Shown piece after piece: positions 30,427 through 37,228 of a DNA stretch of 37,228 nt. The stretch lies in the NCBI GenBank assembly GCA_947446865.1, contig CANFHX010000025.1:1-37228 (forward strand), read 5' to 3'. How positions within the stretch are numbered: the stretch's first letter is position 1; each line of letters begins with the position of its first letter. Position numbers and translations under genes: made by a program. Below the pieces are notes generated by a model, which saw nothing but the letters and a program-made list of their open reading frames with translations, searched no databases and had not been told where the DNA came from. This stretch comes from Flavobacteriaceae bacterium (GTDB lineage Bacteria; Bacteroidota; Bacteroidia; Flavobacteriales; Flavobacteriaceae).

Positions 30427-30930
30427 ATGAATGCAAAAAAAATCTTTGTAGTATTACTACTTTTAGCTGTTAGCAATTTTCAGGCACAAGAAAAAGCGAA
30501 ACAAGAAATAAACACTATGTTAAATACCTGGCACAAAGCTGCTGCTGTTGCCAATTATAAAGATTATTTTTCGGTTTTAACAGATGATGCTATTTATATA
30601 GGTACTGATGCAACCGAAAACTGGAATAAAACTGCCTTTCAAGCATTTGCAAAACCCTATTTTGACAAAGAAAAAGCTTGGAATTTTACATCTATAGAAC
30701 GCCATATCTATTTTTCAGAAGATGGGAAAACCGCTTGGTTCGACGAATTATTAGATACCCAAATGAAAATTTGCAGAGGATCTGGCGTTGCTATTAAAAT
30801 TAAAAATAGTTGGAAGATTAAGCATTATGTGCTTTCTATGACAGTGCCAAATGACAACACTGATGAAGTGGTGAAAATTAAATCACCTATAGAAGATGTA
30901 CTTTTATCTAAGACAAAGAAGATGCAATAA
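30427..30930 (+). CDS. Secreted NTF2-like (SnoaL/DUF4440) protein, 167 aa
   Basis: A signal peptide (MNAKKIFVVLLLLAVSNFQAQ) is followed by one NTF2-like alpha+beta barrel: a helix TMLNTWHKAAAVANYKDYFSVLTDDAIYIGTDATENWNK, a strand pair AKPYFDKEKAWNFTSIERHIYFSEDGKTAWFDELLD, and a closing SWKIKHYVLSMTVPN. The fold hosts many unrelated activities, and no catalytic residues can be assigned. Flavobacteria commonly export such proteins. It is monocistronic, with a strong hairpin 5 nt after its stop. Confidence 0.85.
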   Translation: MNAKKIFVVLLLLAVSNFQAQEKAKQEINTMLNTWHKAAAVANYKDYFSVLTDDAIYIGTDATENWNKTAFQAFAKPYFDKEKAWNFTSIERHIYFSEDGKTAWFDELLDTQMKICRGSGVAIKIKNSWKIKHYVLSMTVPNDNTDEVVKIKSPIEDVLLSKTKKMQ

Positions 30931-30934
30931 AAAT

Positions 30935-30964
30935 AAAAAGGGTGAAATTTCTTTCACCCTTTTT
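30935..30964. terminator. Bidirectional terminator after NTF2-like gene and of ncRNA copy A
   Basis: A 13-bp perfect stem, AAAAAGGGTGAAA / TTTCACCCTTTTT, with loop TTTC. T runs on both strands let it end the plus-strand gene and the minus-strand small transcript. Confidence 0.9.
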
Positions 30965-31005
30965 GCCCCAAATCTACCATAAACTTAACCTACTAATCTC
31001 ATGGT
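30935..31005 (-). ncRNA. Putative ~70-nt small RNA with MRLVG mini-ORF, copy A
   Basis: The minus strand has TTG (31040-31038), a 20-nt spacer and a perfect TATATTTG (31017-31010), so transcription should start near 31003-31005. An ATG follows at 31002-31000 and opens a five-codon frame, MRLVG, stopping at TAA (30987-30985). An intrinsic terminator ends at 30935. ACCAT around the ATG can pair with ATGGT 19 nt downstream. The promoter spacer contains a perfect dyad GAGAT-TCTT-ATCTC (31025-31038). It could be a leader-peptide gene, a regulatory RNA or both. No family is recognised. Confidence 0.6.
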
Positions 31006-31078
31006 GGTACAAATATAGGCACACGAGATTCTTATCTCAAAATAAAATTGTTCAACGACACTAAAAATCGACTAAATA

Positions 31079-31380
31079 CTCAATTTTGATAATTTAAGTG
31101 CTCTTTTCCCATTTTATATCGTCGAAGTGTTAATTTTTTTAGACAAAATATACTTACCTTAGAATTAAAGAAACAGTAATAATAGTAAAAGTTGAAAACC
31201 ATAGAATACTAGTTAATCCATTTTTATTTTAGAAGACAAGTATAGTTTTTCAAATTTTATTTTAAGTGGAGGAAAATTATAAGTTTCTCAAAGAGGTACT
31301 TTAAAAAACGTATTTGGAGTACAGCTACATAGCTTATTGAGAATGGAATACTAAATAATAAGAGTGCTAGATTCCAATAA
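31079..31380. other. AT-rich spacer between the two MRLVG units
   Basis: About 300 bp without a supported ORF, repeat or RNA. No further copy of the MRLVG unit was found in it. Confidence 0.6.
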
Positions 31381-31385
31381 AAAAT

Positions 31386-31415
31386 AAAAAAGGTGAAATT
31401 TCTTTCACCTTTTTT
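31386..31415. terminator. Terminator of ncRNA copy B and of the purF-like gene
   Basis: 13-bp stem AAAAAAGGTGAAA / TTTCACCTTTTTT with loop TTTC. It has the same architecture as 30935-30964, with a compensating G/C to A/T change in the stem. Confidence 0.85.
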
Positions 31416-31456
31416 GCCCCAAATCTACCATAAATTTAACCTACTAATCTCATGGT
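31386..31456 (-). ncRNA. Putative ~70-nt small RNA with MRLVG mini-ORF, copy B
   Basis: Second copy with the same order: TTG (31491-31489), 20-nt spacer, TATATTTG (31468-31461), ATG at 31453, MRLVG, TAA ending at 31436, and a hairpin at 31386-31415. The five codons, the promoter boxes and their spacing are unchanged, whereas scattered bases differ elsewhere. The spacer dyad is partly broken here (TAGAT/ATCTC). It lies downstream of the purF-like gene on the same strand, so the hairpin probably also terminates that gene. Confidence 0.6.
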
Positions 31457-31545
31457 GGTACAAATATATGCACACTAGATTCTTATCTCAAAATAAAATT
31501 GTTGAACGACAGCAAAAATCGATTAAATACACGTTTTAACAAATT

Positions 31546-33444
31546 TTAGTACGCTCTAGCGTCTTTACCTTCATAAAAATTCATAAAAGCTCGACTAACA
31601 ACCCGATTTCCTCCTGGCGTTGGATAATCACCGGTAAAATACCAATCGCCCAAATTATTTGGACACGCTTGATGCAAATTATCAATGGTTTGAAAAAGAA
31701 TTTTTACTTCCGCTTGTATATCGCTTGTAATTAATAATTCGGCGATTTTATTGGATATTTCGGTATCCGTAAAAGGCGCATATATTTCGGTAACATAATT
31801 TACTAATTCTGTATCCCCCTTGTTTTCTTGCACTTTGCATTTGCTATAGACCGCGTCAACAATATGGTATAGATTTCGTTCTTTTAATAAAGCCATTGTA
31901 GCTTGAAAAGCTATAAGCCCTTCGAGTTTTGCCATGTCAATACCATAACAATCCGGATACCTAATTTGTGGTGCCGACGAAACTATTACTATGCGCTTAG
32001 GATGCAAACGATCCATCATTTTAAGTATACTCATTTTTAACGTAGTTCCTCTCACAATGCTATCGTCAATAATCACTAAATTATCGGAAGGTTTAATGAT
32101 GCCATAAGTCACATCATAAACGTGAGCAACTAGGTCGTCACGGCTACTATCTTCGGTAATGAAGGTTCTCAGTTTGGCGTCTTTTATAGCAACTTTTTCA
32201 GTTCTAATTTTAACCGACAAAATTTCTTCCAATTTTTCTTTGGTAAGTGTTTTGCGGTTATTTAAAATAAACTGGTTTTTTCGTTGGTTTAAAAAATCGT
32301 TTGCCGCTTCTATCATCCCATAAAAAGAAGTTTCGGCGGTATTGGGAATATAGGAAAAAACCGCATTGTCGGTATCGTTTTCTATAGCTTCCAAAACTGC
32401 AGGAAGTATTAATTTTCCGAGGTTTTTTCGTTCTTGATATATTTCGGCGTCACTTCCTCTTGAGAAATAAATTCGTTCAAAAGAACATGCTTTTTTTACT
32501 GTAGGAACAATTATTTCTTCTTCGGTAACTGTACCGTTTTTCTTAATTATTAAAGCATTTCCGGGTTGTAATTCTTTTACTTTTTCAAAAGGGACATTGA
32601 AAACTGTTTGGATAACTGGTCTTTCGGAGGCAACAACAACAATTTCATCATCTTCATAAAAGTAAGCTGGACGAATTCCAGCAGGATCTCTAAAAACAAA
32701 AGCGTCACCATGACCAAATAACCCCGCCATGGCATAACCACCATCCCATCCTTTAGAAGCTCTTTTTAAAATTTTAGCAACAGGTAGTTTTTCTGCAATT
32801 ACAGGAGAAGCTTCTCTTTTAGAAAGTCCATTATTTTTACATTCTAAATACAAATCGGTAACCTCATCGTCTAGAAAGTGCCCAATTTTTTCCATAACCG
32901 TAACGGTATCGGCCATTTCTTTAGGGTGCTGTCCTAATTCTACCAAACTATTAAAAAGTTCTTTAACATTGGTCATGTTGAAATTTCCAGCAACAATAAG
33001 ATTCCGATGCATCCAATTGTTTTGACGCAAAAAAGGATGTACGCTTTCAATATTGTTTTTGCCAAAAGTTCCATAGCGCACATGTCCAAGAAATAATTCA
33101 CCTATATAAGGAATTTTAGATTTTTGAAGTGCTACATTATCGGCATATTCTGGATGTGCAGCCATTTCTTCGTTGATGCGCTCATTAATTTGAGCGAAAA
33201 CATCTTGAATAGGCTGTGCATCGTTAGATCGAACCCTACTGATGTATCTTTCACCAGGCTGTACATCTAATTTAATAGATGCAAACCCAGCGCCATCTTG
33301 ACCACGGTTGTGTTGCTTTTCCATTAAGAGATACATTTTCTGTATGCCATAAAAAGCAGAACCGTATTTTTCTTTGTAATATTCTAACGGTTTTTTTAAT
33401 CGTAAAAGGGCAATTCCACATTCGTGTTTTATTGCGTCACTCAT
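31546..33444 (-). CDS. Amidophosphoribosyltransferase-like class II glutamine amidotransferase (PurF homolog), 632 aa
   Basis: An N-terminal Ntn-type glutaminase domain begins MSDAIKHECGIA. Cys9 aligns with the processed Cys1 of PurF, so an 8-residue propeptide is predicted, as in Bacillus-type PurF. HVRYGTFG (129-136), GNFNMTN and GWDGGYAMAGL follow. The C-terminal phosphoribosyltransferase domain carries the PRPP-binding loop VIIDDSIVRGTT. The reaction would be PRPP + glutamine to 5-phosphoribosylamine, the first step of purine synthesis. At 632 residues it is well over the usual 470-510, with insertions in both domains, so it may be a paralog rather than the main PurF. The kinase gene is 127 bp upstream. 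Confidence 0.85.
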   Translation of the reverse strand: MSDAIKHECGIALLRLKKPLEYYKEKYGSAFYGIQKMYLLMEKQHNRGQDGAGFASIKLDVQPGERYISRVRSNDAQPIQDVFAQINERINEEMAAHPEYADNVALQKSKIPYIGELFLGHVRYGTFGKNNIESVHPFLRQNNWMHRNLIVAGNFNMTNVKELFNSLVELGQHPKEMADTVTVMEKIGHFLDDEVTDLYLECKNNGLSKREASPVIAEKLPVAKILKRASKGWDGGYAMAGLFGHGDAFVFRDPAGIRPAYFYEDDEIVVVASERPVIQTVFNVPFEKVKELQPGNALIIKKNGTVTEEEIIVPTVKKACSFERIYFSRGSDAEIYQERKNLGKLILPAVLEAIENDTDNAVFSYIPNTAETSFYGMIEAANDFLNQRKNQFILNNRKTLTKEKLEEILSVKIRTEKVAIKDAKLRTFITEDSSRDDLVAHVYDVTYGIIKPSDNLVIIDDSIVRGTTLKMSILKMMDRLHPKRIVIVSSAPQIRYPDCYGIDMAKLEGLIAFQATMALLKERNLYHIVDAVYSKCKVQENKGDTELVNYVTEIYAPFTDTEISNKIAELLITSDIQAEVKILFQTIDNLHQACPNNLGDWYFTGDYPTPGGNRVVSRAFMNFYEGKDARAY

Positions 33445-33544
33445 TGTTGTTGTAGTTGTTTAGTTGTCTTGTTTATTATTAGTCACTGATTTTAAATACT
33501 TATTAATTCAGTGAATATTGGGAAATGCTATTTTTAAAATAAAA

Positions 33545-33566
33545 ATGCCCCGAAATTTCGAGGCAT
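33545..33566 (-). terminator. Terminator of the PfkB-type kinase gene
   Basis: ATGCC-C-CGAAA pairs with TTTCG-A-GGCAT with one mismatch. On the minus strand it is followed by TTTTTATTTT. Confidence 0.75.
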
Positions 33567-33570
33567 AAAT

Positions 33571-34497
33571 TTATTGTAATTCTATGTCAAATTGCGTTAA
33601 CGATTTGAATTGTCTTAATCTATCTTGAACTTCTGGTTTTTGCAATGATTCCATTCTTTCGGTTCCGAATTTCTCCACACAAAAGGAAGCTAAGTTAGAA
33701 CCTTGAATAATAGCATTTTTTAAATTGTTAAACGAAATGTTTTCGCTTTGGGCAATATATCCTGAGAATCCACCGGCAAAAGTGTCACCAGCTCCTGTTG
33801 GATCAAATACCTCTTCTAATGGAAGGGCTGGAGCAAAGAACACCTCTTTGTTGTGAAACAATAAAGCTCCGTGTTCTCCTTTTTTAATTACTACATATTT
33901 AGGTCCCATAGTGTGAATTTTAGCAGCTGCTTTAACTAGAGAATATTCTCCAGATAACTGACGGGCTTCTTCATCATTTATAGTAATAACGTCTACACGT
34001 TTTATAACATCCAGTAATTCTGGCAAAGCACAATCCATCCAAAAGTTCATTGTGTCTAACACCACTAATTTAGGAGTAGAAGTCATTTGATTCAACACAC
34101 CACTTTGAACTAAAGGGTGTAAATTTCCTAACATCACTACGTCGGCATCTTTAAAGTCTTGAGGCACTACAGGATTAAAATCGGCTAGAACATTAAGTTC
34201 TGTGATTAAAGTGTCTCTAGAATTTAAATCGTTGTGGTACTTACCACTCCAAAAGAAAGTTTTACCCCCTTTTACAACTTCAATTCCTGAAATATCAATA
34301 TTTCTTGCGGTAAGCAAATCTAAATATTCTTGTGGAAAATCTTCTCCTACTACAGATACAATTCCAGATTTTACATTGAAATGGGAAGCCGAAAGTCCGA
34401 TGTAAGTAGCCGCTCCACCAAGAATTTTATCTGTTTTTCCAAAAGGAGTCTCTATAGCATCAAAAGCAACTGTGCCTACTATTAATAGTTTGTTCAT
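33571..34497 (-). CDS. PfkB-family sugar/nucleoside kinase, 308 aa
   Basis: 308 residues of ribokinase fold: LLIVGTVAFDAIETPFG (4-20), GGAATYIGLSASHF (27-40), and DPTGAGDTFAGGF (232-244, catalytic Asp238). LDTMNFWMD (148-156) and ITINDEEARQLSG (171-183) are characteristic of an uncharacterised Bacteroidetes branch often annotated sugar kinase. The neighbour downstream on the same strand is the PurF-like gene, but a terminator lies between them. A link to ribose or nucleoside metabolism is only contextual. A TATCTTTG promoter box lies at 34528-34521, 24 nt upstream of the ATG. Confidence 0.85.
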   Translation of the reverse strand: MNKLLIVGTVAFDAIETPFGKTDKILGGAATYIGLSASHFNVKSGIVSVVGEDFPQEYLDLLTARNIDISGIEVVKGGKTFFWSGKYHNDLNSRDTLITELNVLADFNPVVPQDFKDADVVMLGNLHPLVQSGVLNQMTSTPKLVVLDTMNFWMDCALPELLDVIKRVDVITINDEEARQLSGEYSLVKAAAKIHTMGPKYVVIKKGEHGALLFHNKEVFFAPALPLEEVFDPTGAGDTFAGGFSGYIAQSENISFNNLKNAIIQGSNLASFCVEKFGTERMESLQKPEVQDRLRQFKSLTQFDIELQ

Positions 34498-34520
34498 TAG
34501 GTATGTATGAAATTAAGCTG

Positions 34521-34528
34521 CAAAGATA
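34521..34528 (-). promoter_or_regulatory. -7 box TATCTTTG of the PfkB-type kinase gene
   Basis: A perfect TAnnTTTG match on the minus strand, 24 nt upstream of the ATG at 34497. Confidence 0.55.
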
Positions 34529-34990
34529 TGTTTTAGTTTAGAAGTTTAAAAATATAAGGGTTTAAAAGTTCGGAACTTATTTTGGACTTAAAATTCCCTA
34601 CTTAATAGACATACTTAACAAGAGTTCGTTTTATTTTTGCTCCTTTTACTAAAGTTTCTTGTATTTTCTTTCAAATATTTTGGAAATCATTAAATACAAT
34701 AGAAAAATTTAAGAAAAAATGAATGCCTAAACTATTTATATTGCAATTTTTATGAATCATTCAATAAAATGGAAAGTCCTTTATTTAATACTATTTAAAG
34801 TATATTGTTATATATTTGTAGAAATATTTACTTATTAAGTATTATTTAACCTTATTTCCTTGCGTTACTGCAAAAAATTTATTATATTTATTTATTGTAC
34901 GCATATTTGTGTCTGAAGTTGATGATTCTTTCTCATTTATGGGTATTTATTATAAAAAAAGTTTCTCGAATAAAAGCTAAAATTTGCAAT
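34529..34990. other. AT-rich intergenic region
   Basis: About 460 bp between two divergent genes. Very AT-rich, with no supported ORF, RNA or clear repeat. A frame open from 34895 is judged untranslated leader. Confidence 0.6.
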
Positions 34991-35341
34991 ATGCAACATA
35001 GAGGAGAAATAATAAAAGACGCTGTATATAAAAGTGGGTATTCCATAACGGAATTAGCCAAACGTATGGGCAAAAGTCGAAGATGGGTATATTTAATGTT
35101 TGAAAACCACAGCGTATCTTTAGATGTGGTTTTGCATATAGGCAAAATAATCCACCATAATTTCACTAAAGAAATTATTGACATGAGTCCCTTAAAAAAG
35201 ATGTTGCTTGATTCTTCATCTGATAATCAAAGCAGTGATAACAACAGTGAATATTGGAAAAATAAATATTTACATTTACTTGAAGAGTATAATTCATTGT
35301 TAAAAGAAAATGTAAATCATCAAGAAAATAGCGATCTATAA
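34991..35341 (+). CDS. Small XRE/Cro-type HTH regulator with C-terminal coiled coil, 116 aa
   Basis: Starting at ATG 34991, the protein reads MQHRGEIIKDAVYKSGYSITELAKRMGKSRRWVYLMFENHSVSLDVVLHIGKII. This is a lambda-repressor/XRE-like HTH (residues 6-60) in which SITELAKRMGKSRRWVYLMF supplies the helix-turn-helix. After a Ser/Asn/Asp-rich linker (about 77-86), the tail SEYWKNKYLHLLEEYNSLLKENV has leucine-heptad spacing and should form a short coiled coil for dimerisation. The frame is open 32 codons further upstream, but that part is hydrophobic, AT-rich and lacks conservation signs. It stands alone in a 1.3-kb gene-poor stretch. Target genes unknown. Confidence 0.8.
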   Translation: MQHRGEIIKDAVYKSGYSITELAKRMGKSRRWVYLMFENHSVSLDVVLHIGKIIHHNFTKEIIDMSPLKKMLLDSSSDNQSSDNNSEYWKNKYLHLLEEYNSLLKENVNHQENSDL

Positions 35342-35805
35342 GCTTAGTTTCTCTATAATTTAATTTTGGAAATTGTTCCATCTTTTTGCAATTGGTTGTT
35401 AAAATATCTTATTATCCCCTATCTCTTTTTTTTATTTGTAGTTCTGCTATACACAAAAAAAGAATGAATTCTGAATTAAAAAATCATAATTTTACGTTTC
35501 AATTCAAAATAATCTAAACTCCTTAGGTAGCATTTCTATGCTTTTATTTTATTTAAAGGGGTGTCTTAAATTGAACAAAACGGTCCACTTATGCACGTAA
35601 TTGTAACACATTATTTCGTAATGGTTCCTAAATTTTCCACTGCGTAGGGTTTAAGGGAGTTTTAGTATACAAGGGTTTTAATCTTCGAAAAAAATAATCT
35701 ATGAGGGTTTAAAATTTTTTTCTGGATTTAAAAACCATTCATAAAATCCTCGAATACTAAAATTATTTCTAGACAAATAGTAGTATCTAGAAATTGAAAA
35801 CTAAT
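35342..35805. other. Gene-free AT-rich interval
   Basis: 464 bp with no supported ORF, tRNA-like fold or repeat. A less AT-rich block around 35560-35660 looks different from the rest, but no identity could be given. Confidence 0.6.
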
Positions 35806-36285
35806 TTATAATAGTTTTTCCTCTTCTTTTTCATAAAAGGCATCTACGGAAAGATTTTTTAAACCTGAAGCGTAAACTGCCAATTGATCGCAACGTTCAT
35901 TTTGCGGATGGTTGTTATGTCCTTTTATCCACTTAAAATCAACTTGGTGGTTTCTATAAATTTTTAAGAATCGTTTCCATAAATCGGAATTTTTACGATC
36001 TACAAATCCTTTTTTTTCCCAACCTAAAACCCATTTTTTCTCCACTGAATCTACTACATATTTAGAATCGGAAATTACTAAAACCGACATGTTTGGGTTT
36101 TTTAGCTGTTCCAAACCAACAATAACAGCCAAAAGTTCCATTCTGTTATTGGTTGTTAATCTAAAGCCCTCATAAAATTCTTTTTTATGTGGCGTGCCTA
36201 CTAACTCCATGACAACGCCATAACCTCCGTTTCCTGGGTTTCCTTTGGCGGCACCATCGGTGTAAATGTGGACTTGATGCGACAT
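35806..36285 (-). CDS. rnhA: Ribonuclease HI
   Basis: 159 residues. The enzyme cuts the RNA strand of RNA-DNA hybrids, removing primers and R-loops. The catalytic residues align with the E. coli enzyme: Asp10 (IYTDGAAKGNPGNGG), Glu50 (NNRMELLAVI), Asp73 (VISDSKYVVDS), His123 (WIKGHNNHPQNE) and Asp133 (RCDQLA). Length is typical of type 1 RNase H without an N-terminal hybrid-binding domain. It lies 42 bp downstream of purN on the same strand, so the two are probably cotranscribed. The gap contains a repeated TACGAAGTTAAA word. Confidence 0.96.
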   Translation of the reverse strand: MSHQVHIYTDGAAKGNPGNGGYGVVMELVGTPHKKEFYEGFRLTTNNRMELLAVIVGLEQLKNPNMSVLVISDSKYVVDSVEKKWVLGWEKKGFVDRKNSDLWKRFLKIYRNHQVDFKWIKGHNNHPQNERCDQLAVYASGLKNLSVDAFYEKEEEKLL

Positions 36286-36327
36286 TGTGAGATACGAAGT
36301 TAAAAGTACGAGGTACGAAGTTAAATA
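36286..36327. repeat. Short repeat in the purN-rnhA gap
   Basis: TACGAAGTTAAA occurs twice within 30 bp, followed by a third partial AAGTTAAA. A small dispersed-repeat remnant between two cotranscribed genes. Confidence 0.5.
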
Positions 36328-36888
36328 TTAAGTTAAAAGCTTTTCAATAACTTCAGAAAAGTATTGATGCTCTAATATATGTATTTTTTCTGCAATTGCA
36401 TCTGCAGTAGTGCAATCTTCAATAGTTACCGATTTTTGAAAAATAATAGCTCCTTCATCATACTGTTCGTTTACATAATGAATGGTGATTCCGGTTTCTT
36501 TTTCTTTATTGTCTAAAACAGCTTGGTGCACATTCATTCCGTACATTCCTTTTCCACCATATTTTGGTAAAAGTGCCGGATGAATATTAATAATCTTATT
36601 TGGAAACTCTTTAACTATTGCTTCTGGAAATTTCCATAAAAATCCGGCAAGAACAATTAGATCTGGATTTTCTTGCAGTAATTTTTCTAAAATTTTTCCG
36701 TTATTGAAATCTTCTCTGGTAAAAACTCCAACAGGAATTTGAAGACTATTAGCTCGATCAATGACTTTTGCAGAAGGATTATTGGTATATACCCGAACAA
36801 CCTCCATTACATTTGTCTCTTGGCAGTGTTTAATTATTTGTTCGGCATTGGATCCAGAACCTGATGCAAATACTATTATTTTTTTCAT
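36328..36888 (-). CDS. purN: Phosphoribosylglycinamide formyltransferase PurN
   Basis: 186 residues. The enzyme transfers formyl from 10-formyltetrahydrofolate to glycinamide ribonucleotide, the third step of purine synthesis. Hallmarks are FASGSGSNAEQII (7-19, phosphate loop), LAGFLWKFPEAIV (80-92), NIHPALLPKYGGKGMYG (101-117, with catalytic Asn101 and His103) and DEGAIIFQ (144-151, with catalytic Asp144). It is divergent from acpP, the usual arrangement in Bacteroidetes, and has a TATTTTTG box at 36918-36911, 22 nt upstream of the ATG. Confidence 0.96.
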   Translation of the reverse strand: MKKIIVFASGSGSNAEQIIKHCQETNVMEVVRVYTNNPSAKVIDRANSLQIPVGVFTREDFNNGKILEKLLQENPDLIVLAGFLWKFPEAIVKEFPNKIINIHPALLPKYGGKGMYGMNVHQAVLDNKEKETGITIHYVNEQYDEGAIIFQKSVTIEDCTTADAIAEKIHILEHQYFSEVIEKLLT

Positions 36889-36910
36889 TGTAGAAATTCA
36901 TTCGTAATCG

Positions 36911-36918
36911 CAAAAATA
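36911..36918 (-). promoter_or_regulatory. -7 box TATTTTTG of purN
   Basis: A perfect TAnnTTTG match on the minus strand, 22 nt upstream of the purN ATG. Confidence 0.6.
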
Positions 36919-37101
36919 CGGAAGTTTTAGCAAAAAAAATACACTTAATTCAATCAAAAAACACCAAATATTTGCAGTCAAAAATGGATCAAAGACAAAA
37001 AAAAGAATAATAAATAACATAAATGAGAGCTTTGTGAAATAATTTTTTTAATTTCGTAGTCATATTTATTAACTAATACGTGGTATTAAGATAAAGTTTT
37101 T

Positions 37102-37109
37102 TATTTTTG
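37102..37109 (+). promoter_or_regulatory. -7 box TATTTTTG of acpP
   Basis: A perfect TAnnTTTG match, 30 nt upstream of the acpP ATG at 37140. Transcript start is predicted near 37115. Confidence 0.65.
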
Positions 37110-37139
37110 CCAACAATTTAAATTTTAAAATTAAAGATT

Positions 37140-37228
37140 ATGTCAGACATTGCATCAAGAGTTAAAGCGATTATCGTAGACAAATTAGGCGTTGACGAGA
37201 ATGAAGTTGTAACAGAAGCAAGCTTCAC
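37140..37228 (+). CDS. acpP: Acyl carrier protein (5' part, runs off the window)
   Basis: The visible 29 codons read [20 protein letters not shown] and continue NEVVTEASF, the first helix and loop of AcpP, ending before the DSL serine that receives phosphopantetheine. The protein carries growing acyl chains in fatty-acid synthesis. In Bacteroidetes acpP is normally followed by fabF and rnc. Those genes would lie beyond the right edge. A modifying phosphopantetheinyl transferase is encoded at 11985-12614. Confidence 0.95.
   Translation, partial: MSDIASRVKAIIVDKLGVDENEVVTEASF

Larger units (their letters stand above)
30931..31078 (-). repeat. Direct repeat, MRLVG unit copy A
   Basis: About 148 bp aligning with 31381-31530 with few differences. 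It covers promoter, mini-ORF and terminator of the minus-strand small transcript, plus about 40 bp upstream of the -33 element. Confidence 0.9.
31381..31530 (-). repeat. Direct repeat, MRLVG unit copy B
   Basis: About 150 bp, the partner of 30931-31078 at an offset of 451 bp. The two units point the same way. Confidence 0.9.

Noticed and set aside
30935..31456. The MRLVG units as a known riboswitch or as an attenuator of purF
   Set aside because: No known aptamer signature was seen, and the units lie downstream, not upstream, of the purF-like gene on the same strand.
34895..34990. 32-codon extension of the XRE regulator
   Set aside because: Hydrophobic, AT-rich and not part of the HTH fold. 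ATG 34991 gives a normal-sized protein.
35560..35660. Possible insertion-sequence remnant
   Set aside because: The block is less AT-rich than its surroundings, but no terminal inverted repeats, target duplication or transposase fragment could be identified.

Overview
The window comes from an AT-rich member of the Bacteroidetes, almost certainly family Flavobacteriaceae and probably Flavobacterium or a close relative. The evidence is a T9SS type A sorting domain in the first gene, promoters of the TTG-N19..21-TAnnTTTG type instead of sigma70 promoters, no obvious Shine-Dalgarno sequences, TonB-dependent receptors with Bacteroidetes-type signal peptides, a GGGP/heptaprenylglyceryl phosphate synthase, and the order purN (divergent) acpP at the right edge. 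No rRNA, tRNA, CRISPR array or intact insertion sequence was found.

Layout. 1-1815: 3' end of a secreted LamG/T9SS protein, then three tiny genes (an antitoxin-like ORF and a DUF4160-DUF2442 pair) separated by near-identical terminator-promoter repeats. 1816-3521: umuC-umuD, an SOS mutagenesis operon in reversed order. 3737-5854: psuG-psuK (pseudouridine breakdown) behind a tiny HTH regulator. 6205-11857: an S9 peptidase, a small outer-membrane barrel protein, a secreted protein of unknown function and ahcY, paired tail to tail across strong bidirectional terminators. 11985-16657: a phosphopantetheinyl transferase, a GGGP synthase-like enzyme, a PnuC-type vitamin transporter, a nicotinamide riboside kinase domain fused to a DUF4301 nucleotidyltransferase-like domain, and ArfB. 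16728-19130: a TPP riboswitch controlling a TonB receptor, most likely for thiamine. 19151-19430: a 41-bp tandem array lying between two copies of the 3' end of that receptor gene. 19578-26879: a sugar locus of fructokinase, GH100-like glycosidase, SUT-like MFS transporter, TonB receptor and divergent LacI regulator, with two operators 21 bp apart. The best prediction is sucrose uptake and cleavage.

26882-30930: a 2OG-Fe(II) oxygenase, a class A beta-lactamase-fold serine hydrolase, a YcbB-like L,D-transpeptidase and a secreted NTF2-like protein. 30931-31545: a gene-free interval with two ~150-bp copies of a minus-strand unit. Each unit has a promoter, a five-codon ORF (MRLVG) and an intrinsic terminator, and looks like a duplicated small RNA or leader gene. 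31546-34497: a 632-residue PurF-like amidotransferase and a PfkB-family kinase. 34498-35805: AT-rich sequence around one small XRE-type regulator. 35806-37228: rnhA and purN on the minus strand, then the start of acpP on the plus strand.

The most interesting items are the twin MRLVG units, the tandem array inside a receptor-gene duplication, the NRK-DUF4301 fusion beside PnuC, the repeated terminator-promoter boundaries around the toxin-antitoxin-like genes, and the sucrose-type operon. Function calls rest on reading motifs by eye, and no database search was run.
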